Assembly (NCBI RefSeq): GCF_004302915.1
Contig: NZ_QQBI01000004.1
Span: 117,856 to 181,855, forward strand
Length of the DNA: 64,000 nt
Direction: 5' to 3'
Origin: Komagataeibacter xylinus
Lineage (GTDB): Bacteria > Pseudomonadota > Alphaproteobacteria > Acetobacterales > Acetobacteraceae
Below, piece after piece: positions 22,943 to 32,177 of this stretch. The translations under genes were made by a program, and so were the position numbers. A model generated the notes under the pieces. It ran no database searches. It saw only the letters and a list, made by a program, of their open reading frames with translations, and was not told the DNA's origin. Each line of letters starts with the position of its first letter. The first letter of the stretch is position 1.

Positions 22943-23545
22943 ATGACGAACCCGTTTTCCCGCCCTGCCTCCCCCACCGAGATCTGGACCTATGCCGGGT
23001 TCTGGATGCGCGTGGTCGCCCATGTGATCGATGGCATCGTGCTGTGGGCGGTGCTGGGGCTCATGGGCCTGCTGCTTGTGCCGCCGAGCCTCTCGGTCTC
23101 GATCTTTGACCCGCAGGCAAGTGGCGGCAGCGGCGGTGACTACCGCATCTCCTACATCGAGCCTGCAGGCTACACGCAGGCTGACTACACCATCGTCTCG
23201 ACCATGCCGCACCTGCACTGGAGCGGGAACGGCCTGTTCGAGCTGCTGTCCATCGTGCTGCCCGCGCTCTATTTCATCGTGTTTGAATCCTCGCGCCTGC
23301 AGGCCACGCCCGGCAAGCTGGCCTGCCAGATGCGCGTGACCGACCTTTATGGCAACCGGATCACGCCGCTGCGGGCTGCGGGGCGGTATTTTGGCAAATA
23401 TCTCTCGGCGCTGCTGCTGGGCATCGGCTTCCTCATGGTCATGTGGACGCAGCGCAAGCAGGCGCTGCACGACATTCTGGCCGGCACCTGCGTGATCCGG
23501 CGCGAGGCCCGCGCCCTGGCTCCCCAGCCCCCGCAATGGGGCTGA
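22943..23545 (+). CDS. RDD family membrane protein
   Basis: 200 residues with three predicted membrane helices: about 26-48 (after the family's Arg-x-x-A-x-x-x-D in RVVAHVIDG), 100-122 and 150-170. RDD proteins are small integral membrane proteins of mostly unknown role; some behave as cation/proton antiporters. The start at 22943 has AGGA nine bases upstream; an ORF beginning at 22751 inside repeat copy 3 is not credible. Confidence 0.75.
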   Translation: MTNPFSRPASPTEIWTYAGFWMRVVAHVIDGIVLWAVLGLMGLLLVPPSLSVSIFDPQASGGSGGDYRISYIEPAGYTQADYTIVSTMPHLHWSGNGLFELLSIVLPALYFIVFESSRLQATPGKLACQMRVTDLYGNRITPLRAAGRYFGKYLSALLLGIGFLMVMWTQRKQALHDILAGTCVIRREARALAPQPPQWG

Positions 23546-23718
23546 AAAACGCAAAAAAGGCATGCCAAGAATGCAACCATGCAGGCTTTGGCAATCTTTT
23601 GTCCTGATATTGCATGCTTTCAGGCGTTAAGGTGGCACCCCCCGCACAGCGATGGGCGAGGGTGCTATGCCATTCGACAGGGGAGCCTGAACCCGCTCCG
23701 GCGGGGTTTATATTTTCA

Positions 23719-23736
23719 AGGAGGTGAACAATCGGC
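23719..23736 (+). promoter_or_regulatory. Very strong Shine-Dalgarno site before the MscS-type gene
   Basis: AAGGAGGTGA lies about nine bases before the ATG at 23737. It is a near-perfect anti-16S match and the best in the window, which suggests strong translation of the downstream channel gene. Confidence 0.75.
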
Positions 23737-26334
23737 ATGTCAGCCCATTTCACGACGCGCGCCCATCCCGTATCCAGACAGTCCCGACGGGGCGGCATCC
23801 TGACAGTGCTGGCGGCTTTCCTGCTCGCCCTCCTGCCCTGCATTCCCCACGCCCATGCCGCCGATCCCGGCACGGCTGCCGCCCAGGCCACGGGGCAGAC
23901 CATCACCGCCCAGCAGGCCCAGCAGGTGCTCGCGGTGATGAACGACCCGCAGAAGCGCGAGGAATTCACCCACACCCTTGATGCCATTGCCAAGGGCCTG
24001 CCCGCGCCGACCACCCCTGCTCCCGCTCCTGCGCCAGCCCCGGCCAAGAAGGCTGCCGCCGCCAAGTCCGACGTGGAAGTCGAGCCCGGCAGCATCAGCA
24101 GCGAAACCATGAACGAGCTGGGCCATATCCGCGATGTAGCACTCAAGCAGGGCCAGAACTTCATGGCGCTGTTTGCCGATCTGGCGTTCGTGGGGCGGTG
24201 GGTGCACTCCATCCTGTCCAATGCGGATTCGCGCCAGATCCTGCTTGATGCGATGGGGCGCGCGGGCATCATCTTCATCCTTGGCCTCGTGGCCGAGCGT
24301 GGCCTGTCCATCGTGCTGCGCAAGCCGCTGGCCAGCGTGACCGCGCGCGCGGTGGCCACCGAGCAGCGCCTGAACCAGCGCCTCGCACGTGAGGACGCGG
24401 CAGATGCCGACCAGCCCAGCCCGCCGCCCGCCACCGCCGCCGATGCCCAGGCCGAGCAGCAGACCGAACAGACCCGCGAGCAGGATGACCGCCAGCAGCA
24501 TGAAACGCTGCGCATCATCACGCGCATTCCCTTTTCCCTGCTGCATTTCCTCATCAAGCTGCTGCCGGTCGCCCTGTTCTTCGGGCTGGGCTATGGCGCC
24601 TCCGCCCTGTTCGCCACCACCCACCAGGCGGCGATGGTCACCATCACGCTCACCAATGCCTATGTCATCGCACGCGTGATCTACCTGCTGCTCGAAACCG
24701 TGTTCGTGCCGCACTCGCCCACCATCCGCCTGTGCAGCGCATCGGATGCCACGGCGCGCATGGTCACGAGGTGGTGGAACTTCCTGGTGGCGGCACCGTC
24801 CATCGTGGTCTGCCTGTCCACGCTGGGCGGCGTGTTCGACATGCCGGCCCGTGGCACGGAAGCCATCATCCGTGCCGTGGTGCTGATCGAGCACATGCTC
24901 ATCGCCATCTTCATCTGGCGCATCCGCCACCATGTGGGTGCCGCGCTGCAGCCTTCGGGCCGCCTGCGCGAGAAGCCGTTCTGGATGTTCGTGGGCAAGA
25001 TGGTCCGCTTCTGGTGGATCCCGGCCATGTTCTTCGACTTCGCGCTGTGGCTGGTCTGGGCCACCCAGATCCAGGGCGGCTATGCCTGGATCCTGCGCAC
25101 GCTGTCGCTGACCATCGTGGTCATCCTGGGCGCGCGCCTGCTGTCGGTGCTGGCGTTCAGCGTGCAGAACAAGCTCTTCCACGTGCCCGAGGCGACCGAA
25201 AAGCGCTATCCCGGCCTGCAGGCCCGCGTGGACTACTACTACCCCATGGCGCGGCGCACGCTGTCGGTGCTGCTGGTGTTCTTCACCGTCGTGCTGCTGC
25301 TCCAGTCCTGGGGGCTGCCGGCCATCCGCTTCTTCGTGCATGGCTCGCTGGGCACCAAGATCGTGGGCGCGATGCTGACGATCATGATCGCCTACACCAT
25401 CGCCATCGTGGTGTGGGAAGTGGCCAACGCCACCCTGCAGAACCAGATCACCCGTTTCGAGACATCGGACCAGGCCTCCCGCGCGACGCGGCTGCGCACG
25501 GTGCTGCCCATCATCCGCACGGTGCTGCTCACCTTCATCATCATCATCGTCACCGTGACCACCCTTTCGCAGATCGGCATCAACGTAGCCCCCCTGCTCA
25601 CGGGTGCGGGCATCATGGGTGCGGCCATCGCGTTCGGTTCCCAGAGCCTGGTCAAGGACTTCATCACCGGCTTCTTCATGCTGGTTGAAAACGCCATGCA
25701 GGTGGGTGACTGGGTCACGGCGGGCGCCGTGTCGGGCACGGTGGAGCACCTGTCCATCCGCACGCTGCGGCTGCGCGCGGTCAATGGCGACCTGCACATC
25801 ATCCCGTTCTCGTCGGTCACCTCGATTGCCAATACCTCGCGCGACTACAACCTCGTGGTGGTCAGCTTCATGCTCGACCTGTCGGAAGACCCGCACCGGG
25901 TGGCCGCCATCCTGCAGGATGAACTGGCGATCCTGCGCAAGGACCATGTGTATGGCCCGCTCATCAAGTCGGACTTCTCCTTCCTCGGGCTGGAGCAGGC
26001 CGATGGCAATGGCTCCAAGTTCCTTGGCTCCATCCGCACCTCGCCGGGATCGAAGTGGAAGGTCTACCGCGAGTATTACAGCCGCCTGAGCGCGCGCATG
26101 GTGAAGGAACAGGTCAAGTTCCCCACCCCCACCTCGCTCAACCTGCTGGCCAATGGCCCCACCGGCACGCTGCGCATGAACATGGAGGAGAACTTCCCCA
26201 GGGCCGCCCTCGCGAAGCCCGCGCAGCCTGAAGCCGGGGATGGCGCACCCGATGCGCCCAAGACTGAAGGCGCAAAGGACGCGGCCCCCAAGGCCGACCC
26301 CGCCCCAAAGGGAAATGACCCCACCCATGGCTGA
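23737..26334 (+). CDS. Large MscS-family mechanosensitive channel
   Basis: 865 residues. A signal peptide (1-41) leads to an Ala/Pro-rich periplasmic domain (about 42-150), then about ten membrane helices up to residue 640. The MscS pore helix and beta domain sit at about 620-720: GAGIMGAAIAFGSQSLVKDF, then FMLVENAMQVGDWV and the SIRTLRLR strand. The cytosolic end carries a Pro/Lys/Ala-rich tail. Length is closer to the large YbiO/YjeP-type paralogues than to MscS (286 residues). It opens under hypo-osmotic stress in relatives. Its stop overlaps the next start by eight bases, so translation is probably coupled. Confidence 0.88.
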   Translation: MSAHFTTRAHPVSRQSRRGGILTVLAAFLLALLPCIPHAHAADPGTAAAQATGQTITAQQAQQVLAVMNDPQKREEFTHTLDAIAKGLPAPTTPAPAPAPAPAKKAAAAKSDVEVEPGSISSETMNELGHIRDVALKQGQNFMALFADLAFVGRWVHSILSNADSRQILLDAMGRAGIIFILGLVAERGLSIVLRKPLASVTARAVATEQRLNQRLAREDAADADQPSPPPATAADAQAEQQTEQTREQDDRQQHETLRIITRIPFSLLHFLIKLLPVALFFGLGYGASALFATTHQAAMVTITLTNAYVIARVIYLLLETVFVPHSPTIRLCSASDATARMVTRWWNFLVAAPSIVVCLSTLGGVFDMPARGTEAIIRAVVLIEHMLIAIFIWRIRHHVGAALQPSGRLREKPFWMFVGKMVRFWWIPAMFFDFALWLVWATQIQGGYAWILRTLSLTIVVILGARLLSVLAFSVQNKLFHVPEATEKRYPGLQARVDYYYPMARRTLSVLLVFFTVVLLLQSWGLPAIRFFVHGSLGTKIVGAMLTIMIAYTIAIVVWEVANATLQNQITRFETSDQASRATRLRTVLPIIRTVLLTFIIIIVTVTTLSQIGINVAPLLTGAGIMGAAIAFGSQSLVKDFITGFFMLVENAMQVGDWVTAGAVSGTVEHLSIRTLRLRAVNGDLHIIPFSSVTSIANTSRDYNLVVVSFMLDLSEDPHRVAAILQDELAILRKDHVYGPLIKSDFSFLGLEQADGNGSKFLGSIRTSPGSKWKVYREYYSRLSARMVKEQVKFPTPTSLNLLANGPTGTLRMNMEENFPRAALAKPAQPEAGDGAPDAPKTEGAKDAAPKADPAPKGNDPTHG

Positions 26335-27061
26335 GGATACAGCGGACGTACTGGCCAACCTTGAGGCCCCCCTGCGCACGGATGGCTTTGCCTTCGTGCC
26401 CGCGGGGGCCATGCGCGCCCTGCTGGGCCAGCAGGCCGTGGCGGACTGGGCCAGCTTTGCCGCAAGCTGGAACCGGCTGGGGCTGGACCGCTACATGGCC
26501 GATGGTGGCCGCTACCGCCGCCGCCGCCATGCCACCTTCGCCATCAGCGCCGAGGGCATAAGGCGCAAGAAGCACCAGCCCCATTACCAGAGCCGCGACT
26601 ACAACGAGCTCAATGGCGGCATCGAGCGCTGGTTCCGCGCCATTGAACCCGAGATGGGCAGCCATCCCGTGCTCCTGGCCATCCTGCAGCTCATGCACCG
26701 CATCGTGACCGACCTGAGCGAGCCCGCGCACCAGCCCGATGTGTGGCACACCGAGGTGCACCAGTTCCGCATCGAGGCGCTGGAGAACAGCCCCGGCCAG
26801 CCCACGCCCGAGGGCCTGCACCGCGATGGCGTGGACTGGGTGATGGTGATCATGGTGCGGCGCGAGAACGTCATGTCGGGCGAGACCTCCATCCATGACC
26901 TGCAACGCACCCTGCTGGGCGGATTCATGCTCGATCAGCCGCTTGATACGGCAGTGGTCAATGACAACCGCGTCTATCATGGCGTGACGGCGGTGCGCCC
27001 GCTCGACCCCACCCGCCCGGCCTACCGGGATGTTCTGGTCGTGACATTCCGCCATCAATGA
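26327..27061 (+). CDS. 2-oxoglutarate/Fe(II) dioxygenase (PF10014-like)
   Basis: 244 residues with the signature of small 2OG-Fe dioxygenases such as L-isoleucine hydroxylases and BsmA. The likely iron ligands are His165 and Asp167 (H-R-D) and His218 (VYHGVTAV), with Arg234 as a candidate 2-oxoglutarate ligand. Substrate unknown; free amino acids are the best-known targets of the family. The ATG at 26327 has GGGAA about 12 bases upstream; an ATG at 26315 is also possible. It overlaps the preceding channel gene by eight bases and the next gene by four, which suggests a common task. Confidence 0.8.
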   Translation: MAEDTADVLANLEAPLRTDGFAFVPAGAMRALLGQQAVADWASFAASWNRLGLDRYMADGGRYRRRRHATFAISAEGIRRKKHQPHYQSRDYNELNGGIERWFRAIEPEMGSHPVLLAILQLMHRIVTDLSEPAHQPDVWHTEVHQFRIEALENSPGQPTPEGLHRDGVDWVMVIMVRRENVMSGETSIHDLQRTLLGGFMLDQPLDTAVVNDNRVYHGVTAVRPLDPTRPAYRDVLVVTFRHQ

Positions 27062-28119
27062 AGCAGGCCATGCGGGAGGCGCCAGCAGCCCCCTGGCGGC
27101 GCTTTGCCCTGCTGGCCGGGCTGGCGATGGCGGTGGCCGGGGGTGGGCTCTACCTGTTCATCGTAACCGTTGACCCGTGGAACATCCTGCCCTTCTCGCC
27201 GCCGCTTGCGCGCATACCCGTTACCTCGAATGCCCGCTACACCATGCCCGCGCTGGCGCGCGCACCGCAGTTTGACTCCGTCATCATCGGCACCTCGACC
27301 AGCCGCCTCATGCAGCCTGCCGAGCTGGGGCCGCCGCTGGGGGCGCATTTTCTCAACATGGCCATGAACAGCGCCAGCCCGTGGGAGCAGTCGCGCGAAC
27401 TCGACGCTTTCCTGCGCGCACACCCGGCCCCGCGCATTGTCCTGATCGGCATCGATGCCGCCTGGTGCCACCCCCGGCCCGGCAGCCTGAGCGGCCCCAA
27501 CCGCCCCTGGCCGGAATGGATGTACGGCCACCCCGCATGGACGGGTTACCTGCACATGGCCAGCCTGTATGCCCTGCAGGAGGCGGCCAATGAATTCCTG
27601 TGGCTGGCCGGGCGCAAGGCCCAGCGCTTTGGCGCGGATGGCTATACAAGCTTCGTGCCACCTGACAGCCAGTACGACCCTGCCCGCGTGCAAGCCATCT
27701 TCAGCCGCTGGGCACCGGCGGACAACACCCCCGCCCCACCCGGCATGGCCATGACCCCGCCTGCGGGCATGGACCTGCTGGCCGACATGCTGGCGCGCAT
27801 GCCTGCCATCACGCGGCGCGTCGTGTGGTTTCCGCCTGCCTCCACCTTCCTGCACGGCGCGCCGGGCAGCGTGGCCGATGCGCGGCTGGAGGCCTGCCGG
27901 CTGGGCGTAAGCCAGGTCACGGCCCCCCGCCACGACACGCTCGTGCTCGACTTCAACCACGACACCGCCCTGACCGCAGACCGGGATAATTTCTGGGACC
28001 CGCTGCATTACCGCCAGCCCGTGGCCCGGCGCATCATGGCCGATATCACCGCCGCCATCACGACCGGCCATGTGGACGACCCGGCGGTAGTGATGCCCCC
28101 CGCCCCCGCGCCGCCCTGA
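27058..28119 (+). CDS. Membrane-anchored SGNH-like (acyl)hydrolase/acyltransferase
   Basis: 353 residues. A single N-terminal helix (about 15-37) anchors it, so the rest is probably periplasmic. The block GTSTS (78-82) fits the nucleophile loop of SGNH proteins and the C-terminal D-P-L-H (Asp314, His317) fits the catalytic Asp-His block. AlgX/AlgJ-type O-acetyltransferases have this arrangement, but no acceptor is evident here. The C-terminus ends in a Pro-rich tail. Its ATG overlaps the dioxygenase stop by four bases. Confidence 0.6.
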   Translation: MKQAMREAPAAPWRRFALLAGLAMAVAGGGLYLFIVTVDPWNILPFSPPLARIPVTSNARYTMPALARAPQFDSVIIGTSTSRLMQPAELGPPLGAHFLNMAMNSASPWEQSRELDAFLRAHPAPRIVLIGIDAAWCHPRPGSLSGPNRPWPEWMYGHPAWTGYLHMASLYALQEAANEFLWLAGRKAQRFGADGYTSFVPPDSQYDPARVQAIFSRWAPADNTPAPPGMAMTPPAGMDLLADMLARMPAITRRVVWFPPASTFLHGAPGSVADARLEACRLGVSQVTAPRHDTLVLDFNHDTALTADRDNFWDPLHYRQPVARRIMADITAAITTGHVDDPAVVMPPAPAPP

Positions 28120-28333
28120 GCACGGCCGCGCCAAAGCCATGCACTGCCATCGCGGAGCCTTCACGGCAGCGGGGCTTGTGCCGGGCGGGTCATCTGGTAT
28201 GGAAAACAGAACACCGTGAGAGACCCGCCACCTGCCTGCTCACAACAGGCGGATGACGACAACGGGGATCGTTTTGTGCATGCCGCCCCGCAACCGGGTG
28301 GGCGAGGTTGCGGCACTGAGGTTGGAGAGGCTG

Positions 28334-29470
28334 GTGAAAACGTCCGTCAATGGTGCGCCGCAATGGCATCTGCAGCCCGAGGCGAACCGGACCCTTGTCA
28401 CATTGTCCGGGGACTGGATTGCACAGCAGGGCCATCTTCCCGACTTTCCGGAATCCGGGTTCAGGGATGTGCCGCATGGCGAACCGGTTGAATTCAGCAC
28501 CGACCAGCTTGGCAAATGGGATACCTCGCTGATCAGCTTCCTGTGGGAGCTCAAGCGCACCGCCCGTGAAGACAACGTGCAGCTGCGCATCGACACCCTG
28601 CCGGAATCCGCGCGCAAGCTGCTCGACCTGCTACCCGAGATCCCGCCCACGCCCGCGCCGCTGCCGCCGCATAAATTCCAGCCCGTTACCGCCGTGGGCC
28701 AGTTGACGCTCGATACGCTCAACGAGGTCGGCTGCGTGAGCGAAATGGGGGCCGCCGCCGCAAAGGGGGGGCTTGCCGCCCTGGTGGGGCGCGGCATGAT
28801 GCGCACCGTCGACCTCATGTCCGACCTGAGTGCGGCGGGGCCTGCGGCGCTGCTGATCGTGGGCGTGGTCAACTTCCTTGTCGGTGCGATCCTGGCCTTC
28901 GTGGGGTCGGTGGAGCTGCACAAATTCGCGGCCGACATCTATGTGGCGAGCCTCGTGGCCATTGCCATGGTGCGCGAGATGTCGGCGGTGATGACGGCCA
29001 TCATCATGGCCGGCCGCACCGGTGGCGCCTATGCCGCGCGCATCTCCACCATGCAGGCCAATGAGGAAATCGACGCGCTGCAGGTGTTTGGCATTCCGGT
29101 TTCGAGCTACCTGATCCTGCCCTCGGTGCTGGCGCTCGCCTTCACCATGCCGCTGCTTTACCTCTATGGCTGCCTGATCGGCATGCTCGGCGGGTTCTTC
29201 GTCTCCTACATCATGCTCGACGTCTCGCCGCTGGGCTATTTTCATGAAACCCTGCAGGCGCTGCCGCTCGACCAGTTCACCTTCGGCTTCATCAAGAGCC
29301 TCGTGTTCGGCACCTTCATCGGGCTGACAAGCTGCCGCATTGGCCTCAAGGCCGGGCGGAGTGCGGCCGATGTGGGCATCGCGGCCACCAAGGCCGTGGT
29401 GGTGGGCATTGTGGGCGTGATCGCGCTTGATGCGGTATTCGCGGTTATTGCCAATGTTATCGGGATCTGA
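28334..29470 (+). CDS. mlaE: STAS-MlaE fusion permease of a phospholipid ABC transporter
   Basis: Residues about 1-110 form an STAS-like domain (LVTLSGDWIAQQ, DTSLISFLWEL) equivalent to MlaB, and 115-378 form the MlaE permease with about five helices and the EQVDAL-like coupling segment (ANEEIDALQVFGIPVSSYL). The protein forms the inner-membrane core of an outer-membrane lipid asymmetry or Pqi-type lipid transporter. I prefer the GTG at 28334, with GGAG six bases upstream; the ATG at 28253 would add 27 residues with little family likeness. First of four genes. Confidence 0.85.
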   Translation: MKTSVNGAPQWHLQPEANRTLVTLSGDWIAQQGHLPDFPESGFRDVPHGEPVEFSTDQLGKWDTSLISFLWELKRTAREDNVQLRIDTLPESARKLLDLLPEIPPTPAPLPPHKFQPVTAVGQLTLDTLNEVGCVSEMGAAAAKGGLAALVGRGMMRTVDLMSDLSAAGPAALLIVGVVNFLVGAILAFVGSVELHKFAADIYVASLVAIAMVREMSAVMTAIIMAGRTGGAYAARISTMQANEEIDALQVFGIPVSSYLILPSVLALAFTMPLLYLYGCLIGMLGGFFVSYIMLDVSPLGYFHETLQALPLDQFTFGFIKSLVFGTFIGLTSCRIGLKAGRSAADVGIAATKAVVVGIVGVIALDAVFAVIANVIGI

Positions 29471-29475
29471 TCGCC

Positions 29476-30279
29476 ATGAATAACCAGATGCCCTCCACCG
29501 ATGACCGCCCCGTCATGATCGACGTCAACGACGTGACGCTGGCCTTCGGCTCGCGCGTGATCCAGCATGATGTCTCCTTCCAGGTGCGGCGCGGCAGCAT
29601 CTTTGCCGTGATGGGTGGCTCGGGCTGTGGCAAGAGCACGCTGCTCAAGAGCATGATCGGCCTGCTGCGCCCCACCCACGGCACCTACATGGTGCAGAAG
29701 GACAATTACTGGTCCGGCGATGATGAAAGCCGCGTGCGGATCGGGCGGCGCTTTGGCGTGCTGTTCCAGAGCGGGGCGCTGTGGAGTTCGATGACCGTGG
29801 GCGAGAACGTGGCCCTGCCCATGCAGATGTTCACCAGGCTTGAACCGCATGTCATCCGCCAGCTTGTTGAGCTCAAGCTGGGGCTCGTGGGCATGCTGCA
29901 CGCCATAGACCAGTATCCATCCGAACTCAGTGGTGGCATGCGCAAGCGCGCGGGGCTGGCGCGCGCCATGTCGCTCGACCCCGATATCCTGTTTTTCGAT
30001 GAACCTTCGGCCGGTCTCGACCCCATTACATCGGCAAGGCTGGATGAGCTGATCCTGAACCTGCGCGACGGGCTGGGGGCGACGATCATCATCGTCAGCC
30101 ACGAGCTTTCGAGCCTGTTCCATATTGCCGATGATGGCATCTTCCTTGATGCCGACCAGAAAACCGCCATTGCCCATGGCTCGCCCACCTGGCTGCGCGA
30201 CCACTGCACCGACCCCACGGTGCATGCCTTCATGCACCGTGAACAGCTGGACAGTTCCAGCTCCCATGGAAACGGGTAA
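29476..30279 (+). CDS. mlaF: Phospholipid transporter ATPase MlaF
   Basis: ABC ATPase of 267 residues. Walker A is GGSGCGKST, the signature is LSGGMRKRAGLARAM, and Walker B is ILFFDEPSAGLD. The GMRKR signature is characteristic of the MlaF family. Energises lipid transport by MlaE. It begins five bases after mlaE ends. Confidence 0.95.
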   Translation: MNNQMPSTDDRPVMIDVNDVTLAFGSRVIQHDVSFQVRRGSIFAVMGGSGCGKSTLLKSMIGLLRPTHGTYMVQKDNYWSGDDESRVRIGRRFGVLFQSGALWSSMTVGENVALPMQMFTRLEPHVIRQLVELKLGLVGMLHAIDQYPSELSGGMRKRAGLARAMSLDPDILFFDEPSAGLDPITSARLDELILNLRDGLGATIIIVSHELSSLFHIADDGIFLDADQKTAIAHGSPTWLRDHCTDPTVHAFMHREQLDSSSSHGNG

Positions 30280-30284
30280 GGCGG

Positions 30285-31154
30285 ATGCCCGGCAGGCAGA
30301 CACTGATCGGCGCGGTCGTGCTCGGGGTGGCGGCCGTGGGGCTTGGCGTGCTGGGGTTCAAGGGCGACCTGCCCCTGCCCGGCCGCAGCAGCGAGGCGGT
30401 AGTGGTGTTTGAAAGCCCCACGAACGGGCTGGATATCGGCTCGCCGGTCAATTTCCGCGGGGTGCCGGTGGGTGCGGTCGAGCGGATCACGGTCAAGGTG
30501 GACCCGGTCGATCACCACACCTACATGCCTGTCTACATCCTGTTCGACCCGGCCCATGCGCCGGGCCGGGGCGACCTGCCGCCGCTGCCGCAACTCGTGG
30601 CCAACGGGCTGCGCGCCGACATGACGCTGCACAGCCTGGTCACGGGCCAGACCGAACTCGACCTTGACCTCGACCCCGAAACACCCGTGCGCCTGCACCC
30701 AAACCTGACCGACCTGCCGGAAATACCGATGGGCCAGACGGCGCTGCAGCAGCTTGAAGCGATGATGGTTTCCACCTCCATGGAGGGGCTGCGCCATGAC
30801 CTGGCCACCGCCCTGACCAGCGTGCATAAACTCGTGGCCGACGTGAACGCCACCATGCCGGGCATGATGACCAGCATTCATGACACCTCGGCACGCAGCG
30901 AGATGGCGGTGCGCCAGATCCGCGCCACCGTGATCGATGCGGAAAACCGGGCCAGCGTGACCATAAACAAGCTGGACCAGCTGATTGCCACCAACACCCA
31001 CCAGTTCGAGGGCCGCCGGGCCGAACTGCTGGCGCTCATCGCCAACACGAGGCAAACCATGGCGCAATCGCGTGAAACCCTTGCAGGGCTGCGCGGATTC
31101 GCCAATGAAGTCGAAAGTAATCCGCAACTTCTGCTGATGGGACGCAATCAATGA
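30285..31154 (+). CDS. mlaD: MCE-domain lipid-binding protein MlaD (PqiB-like)
   Basis: 289 residues with an N-terminal anchor helix (about 6-25) and one MCE domain at 38-120 (SPTNGLDIGSPVNFRGVPVG). A long C-terminal helical region (about 150-289, with coiled-coil character) extends into the periplasm. The domain and the partner lipoprotein resemble the Pqi/Yrb type more than classical single-MCE MlaD. Ends with ATGA overlap into the next gene. Confidence 0.88.
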   Translation: MPGRQTLIGAVVLGVAAVGLGVLGFKGDLPLPGRSSEAVVVFESPTNGLDIGSPVNFRGVPVGAVERITVKVDPVDHHTYMPVYILFDPAHAPGRGDLPPLPQLVANGLRADMTLHSLVTGQTELDLDLDPETPVRLHPNLTDLPEIPMGQTALQQLEAMMVSTSMEGLRHDLATALTSVHKLVADVNATMPGMMTSIHDTSARSEMAVRQIRATVIDAENRASVTINKLDQLIATNTHQFEGRRAELLALIANTRQTMAQSRETLAGLRGFANEVESNPQLLLMGRNQ

Positions 31155-31825
31155 AAACGCGCCAGCCCGCTCTCTCCCTTTCGCGCCTGTATCCGGCCCT
31201 GCGGGCGGGTGGTGGCCTGCTGCTGTCAGCCATGGTGCTGTCGGCCTGTTCCTCGGCCCCCGTGCGCTTTTACACGCTGGGCGCGCCTGCCATCGCCACG
31301 GGGGCGGAAACCACCTCGACCACCCCGATTACCGACAGCACGCCGGTCATCGAGGTCGAGCGGACCCGCCTGCCTGATTACCTGGACAGCCAGGATATCA
31401 TGGTGCGCAACGGGCACGAGATCGAGCGCAGCGGGCTGGGCCGCTGGGCCAGCCGCCTTTCCGTAGGCGCGACCGACCTCATCACCGCGCGACTGGCGCA
31501 GAAGTGGCCGAACCTGTTCGTAACCGACCAGCCCCAGCCCGACCGCCCCACCTGGCGGCTGCAGCTCAATATCAGCCGCCTTGATGTGAGCCGCGATGGC
31601 TCCTCCGCGCTGAATGCCGACTGGGCCATCATTCCGCAGGATTCACGCCAGCCCATCCAGCGCAACCGCACCATCATCCTGGGCAGCGGGGCCACTGGCA
31701 GCAATGACAACATTGCCAAGGTGACCGAGGGCCTGCTGAACCAGCTCAGCGACCGCATCGAGGCAAGCTGGCCCACGACGGTAGCGCAACCTGCTGCCGG
31801 CACTGGCCATCATGGACGGAACTGA
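31151..31825 (+). CDS. ABC-transport auxiliary lipoprotein, PqiC family
   Basis: 224 residues. After a signal peptide the lipobox is L-S-A-C (about residue 33), and the next strand VRFYTLG is the family mark. The rest has alternating strands typical of PqiC-like proteins that sit on the inner face of the outer membrane and receive lipids from the MCE channel. It overlaps mlaD by four bases. A classical MlaC is absent from this operon. Confidence 0.82.
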   Translation: MKTRQPALSLSRLYPALRAGGGLLLSAMVLSACSSAPVRFYTLGAPAIATGAETTSTTPITDSTPVIEVERTRLPDYLDSQDIMVRNGHEIERSGLGRWASRLSVGATDLITARLAQKWPNLFVTDQPQPDRPTWRLQLNISRLDVSRDGSSALNADWAIIPQDSRQPIQRNRTIILGSGATGSNDNIAKVTEGLLNQLSDRIEASWPTTVAQPAAGTGHHGRN

Positions 31826-31831
31826 GGCCTG

Positions 31832-31915
31832 TTTTGGGTAAAGCCTGTTTTCAGCAGGCTTTAAGAAACGCCGCCTTTTTGAAAAAAGGCGGCACCCAAA
31901 AACTTTTACCTGTTT
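31832..31915 (+). repeat. Dispersed hairpin repeat, copy 4 (compensated module A plus module B)
   Basis: Module A reads AAAGCCTG-TTTT-CAG-CAGGCTTT, an eight-base stem of different sequence from the usual AAGCTTTT stem but still fully paired. Module B (869-891 of this 31 kb stretch) and the tail CACCCAAAAACTTTTACC are standard. It ends the mla/pqi operon. Confidence 0.8.
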
Positions 31916-31920
31916 TAATT

Positions 31921-32022
31921 CTGTTCACCGTGAATCGTTTCCGGGCGTCCATTCTGATGCTCAGAGCCGTAGTATTGACGATGGCCGTTAGCGGTAACTT
32001 TCTCAGCTCATCAGTAATATCA
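31921..32022 (-). pseudogene. Truncated duplicate of the 3' end of the downstream immunity-like gene
   Basis: On the minus strand the translation ITDELRKLP...IVN...AL matches ITDEQRKLP...IVNGIAL near the C-terminus of the gene at 32763-33221. Both copies lie just to the right of a hairpin repeat, so repeat and gene end seem to have been duplicated together. No start is left. Confidence 0.6.
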
Positions 32023-32025
32023 AAA

Positions 32026-32062
32026 CGTTTTGGGTGAAGCTTTTTTCAAAACACTTCAGGAA
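32026..32062 (+). repeat. Solo module A of the dispersed repeat
   Basis: GTTTTGGGTGAAGCTTTTTTC matches module A and continues with a worn right arm (AAAACACTTCAGG). No module B follows. It lies at the end of the truncated duplicate. Confidence 0.55.
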
Positions 32063-32177
32063 ATGCTGACCGTTTGAAAACGCGGCTTTTGCCACAGGCA
32101 GGAATACGGCACGGAACCTTGTAGGGTGCCACGCATTGGGTTCGCAATGGTTCTGTCCTTGCGGGAGTATGCCCTTC

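Noticed and set aside
23740..26412. Long minus-strand ORF of 890 codons opposite the MscS gene
   Set aside because: It is the antisense shadow of a GC-rich gene; composition is His/Gln/Arg/Gly-biased and no family features appear.
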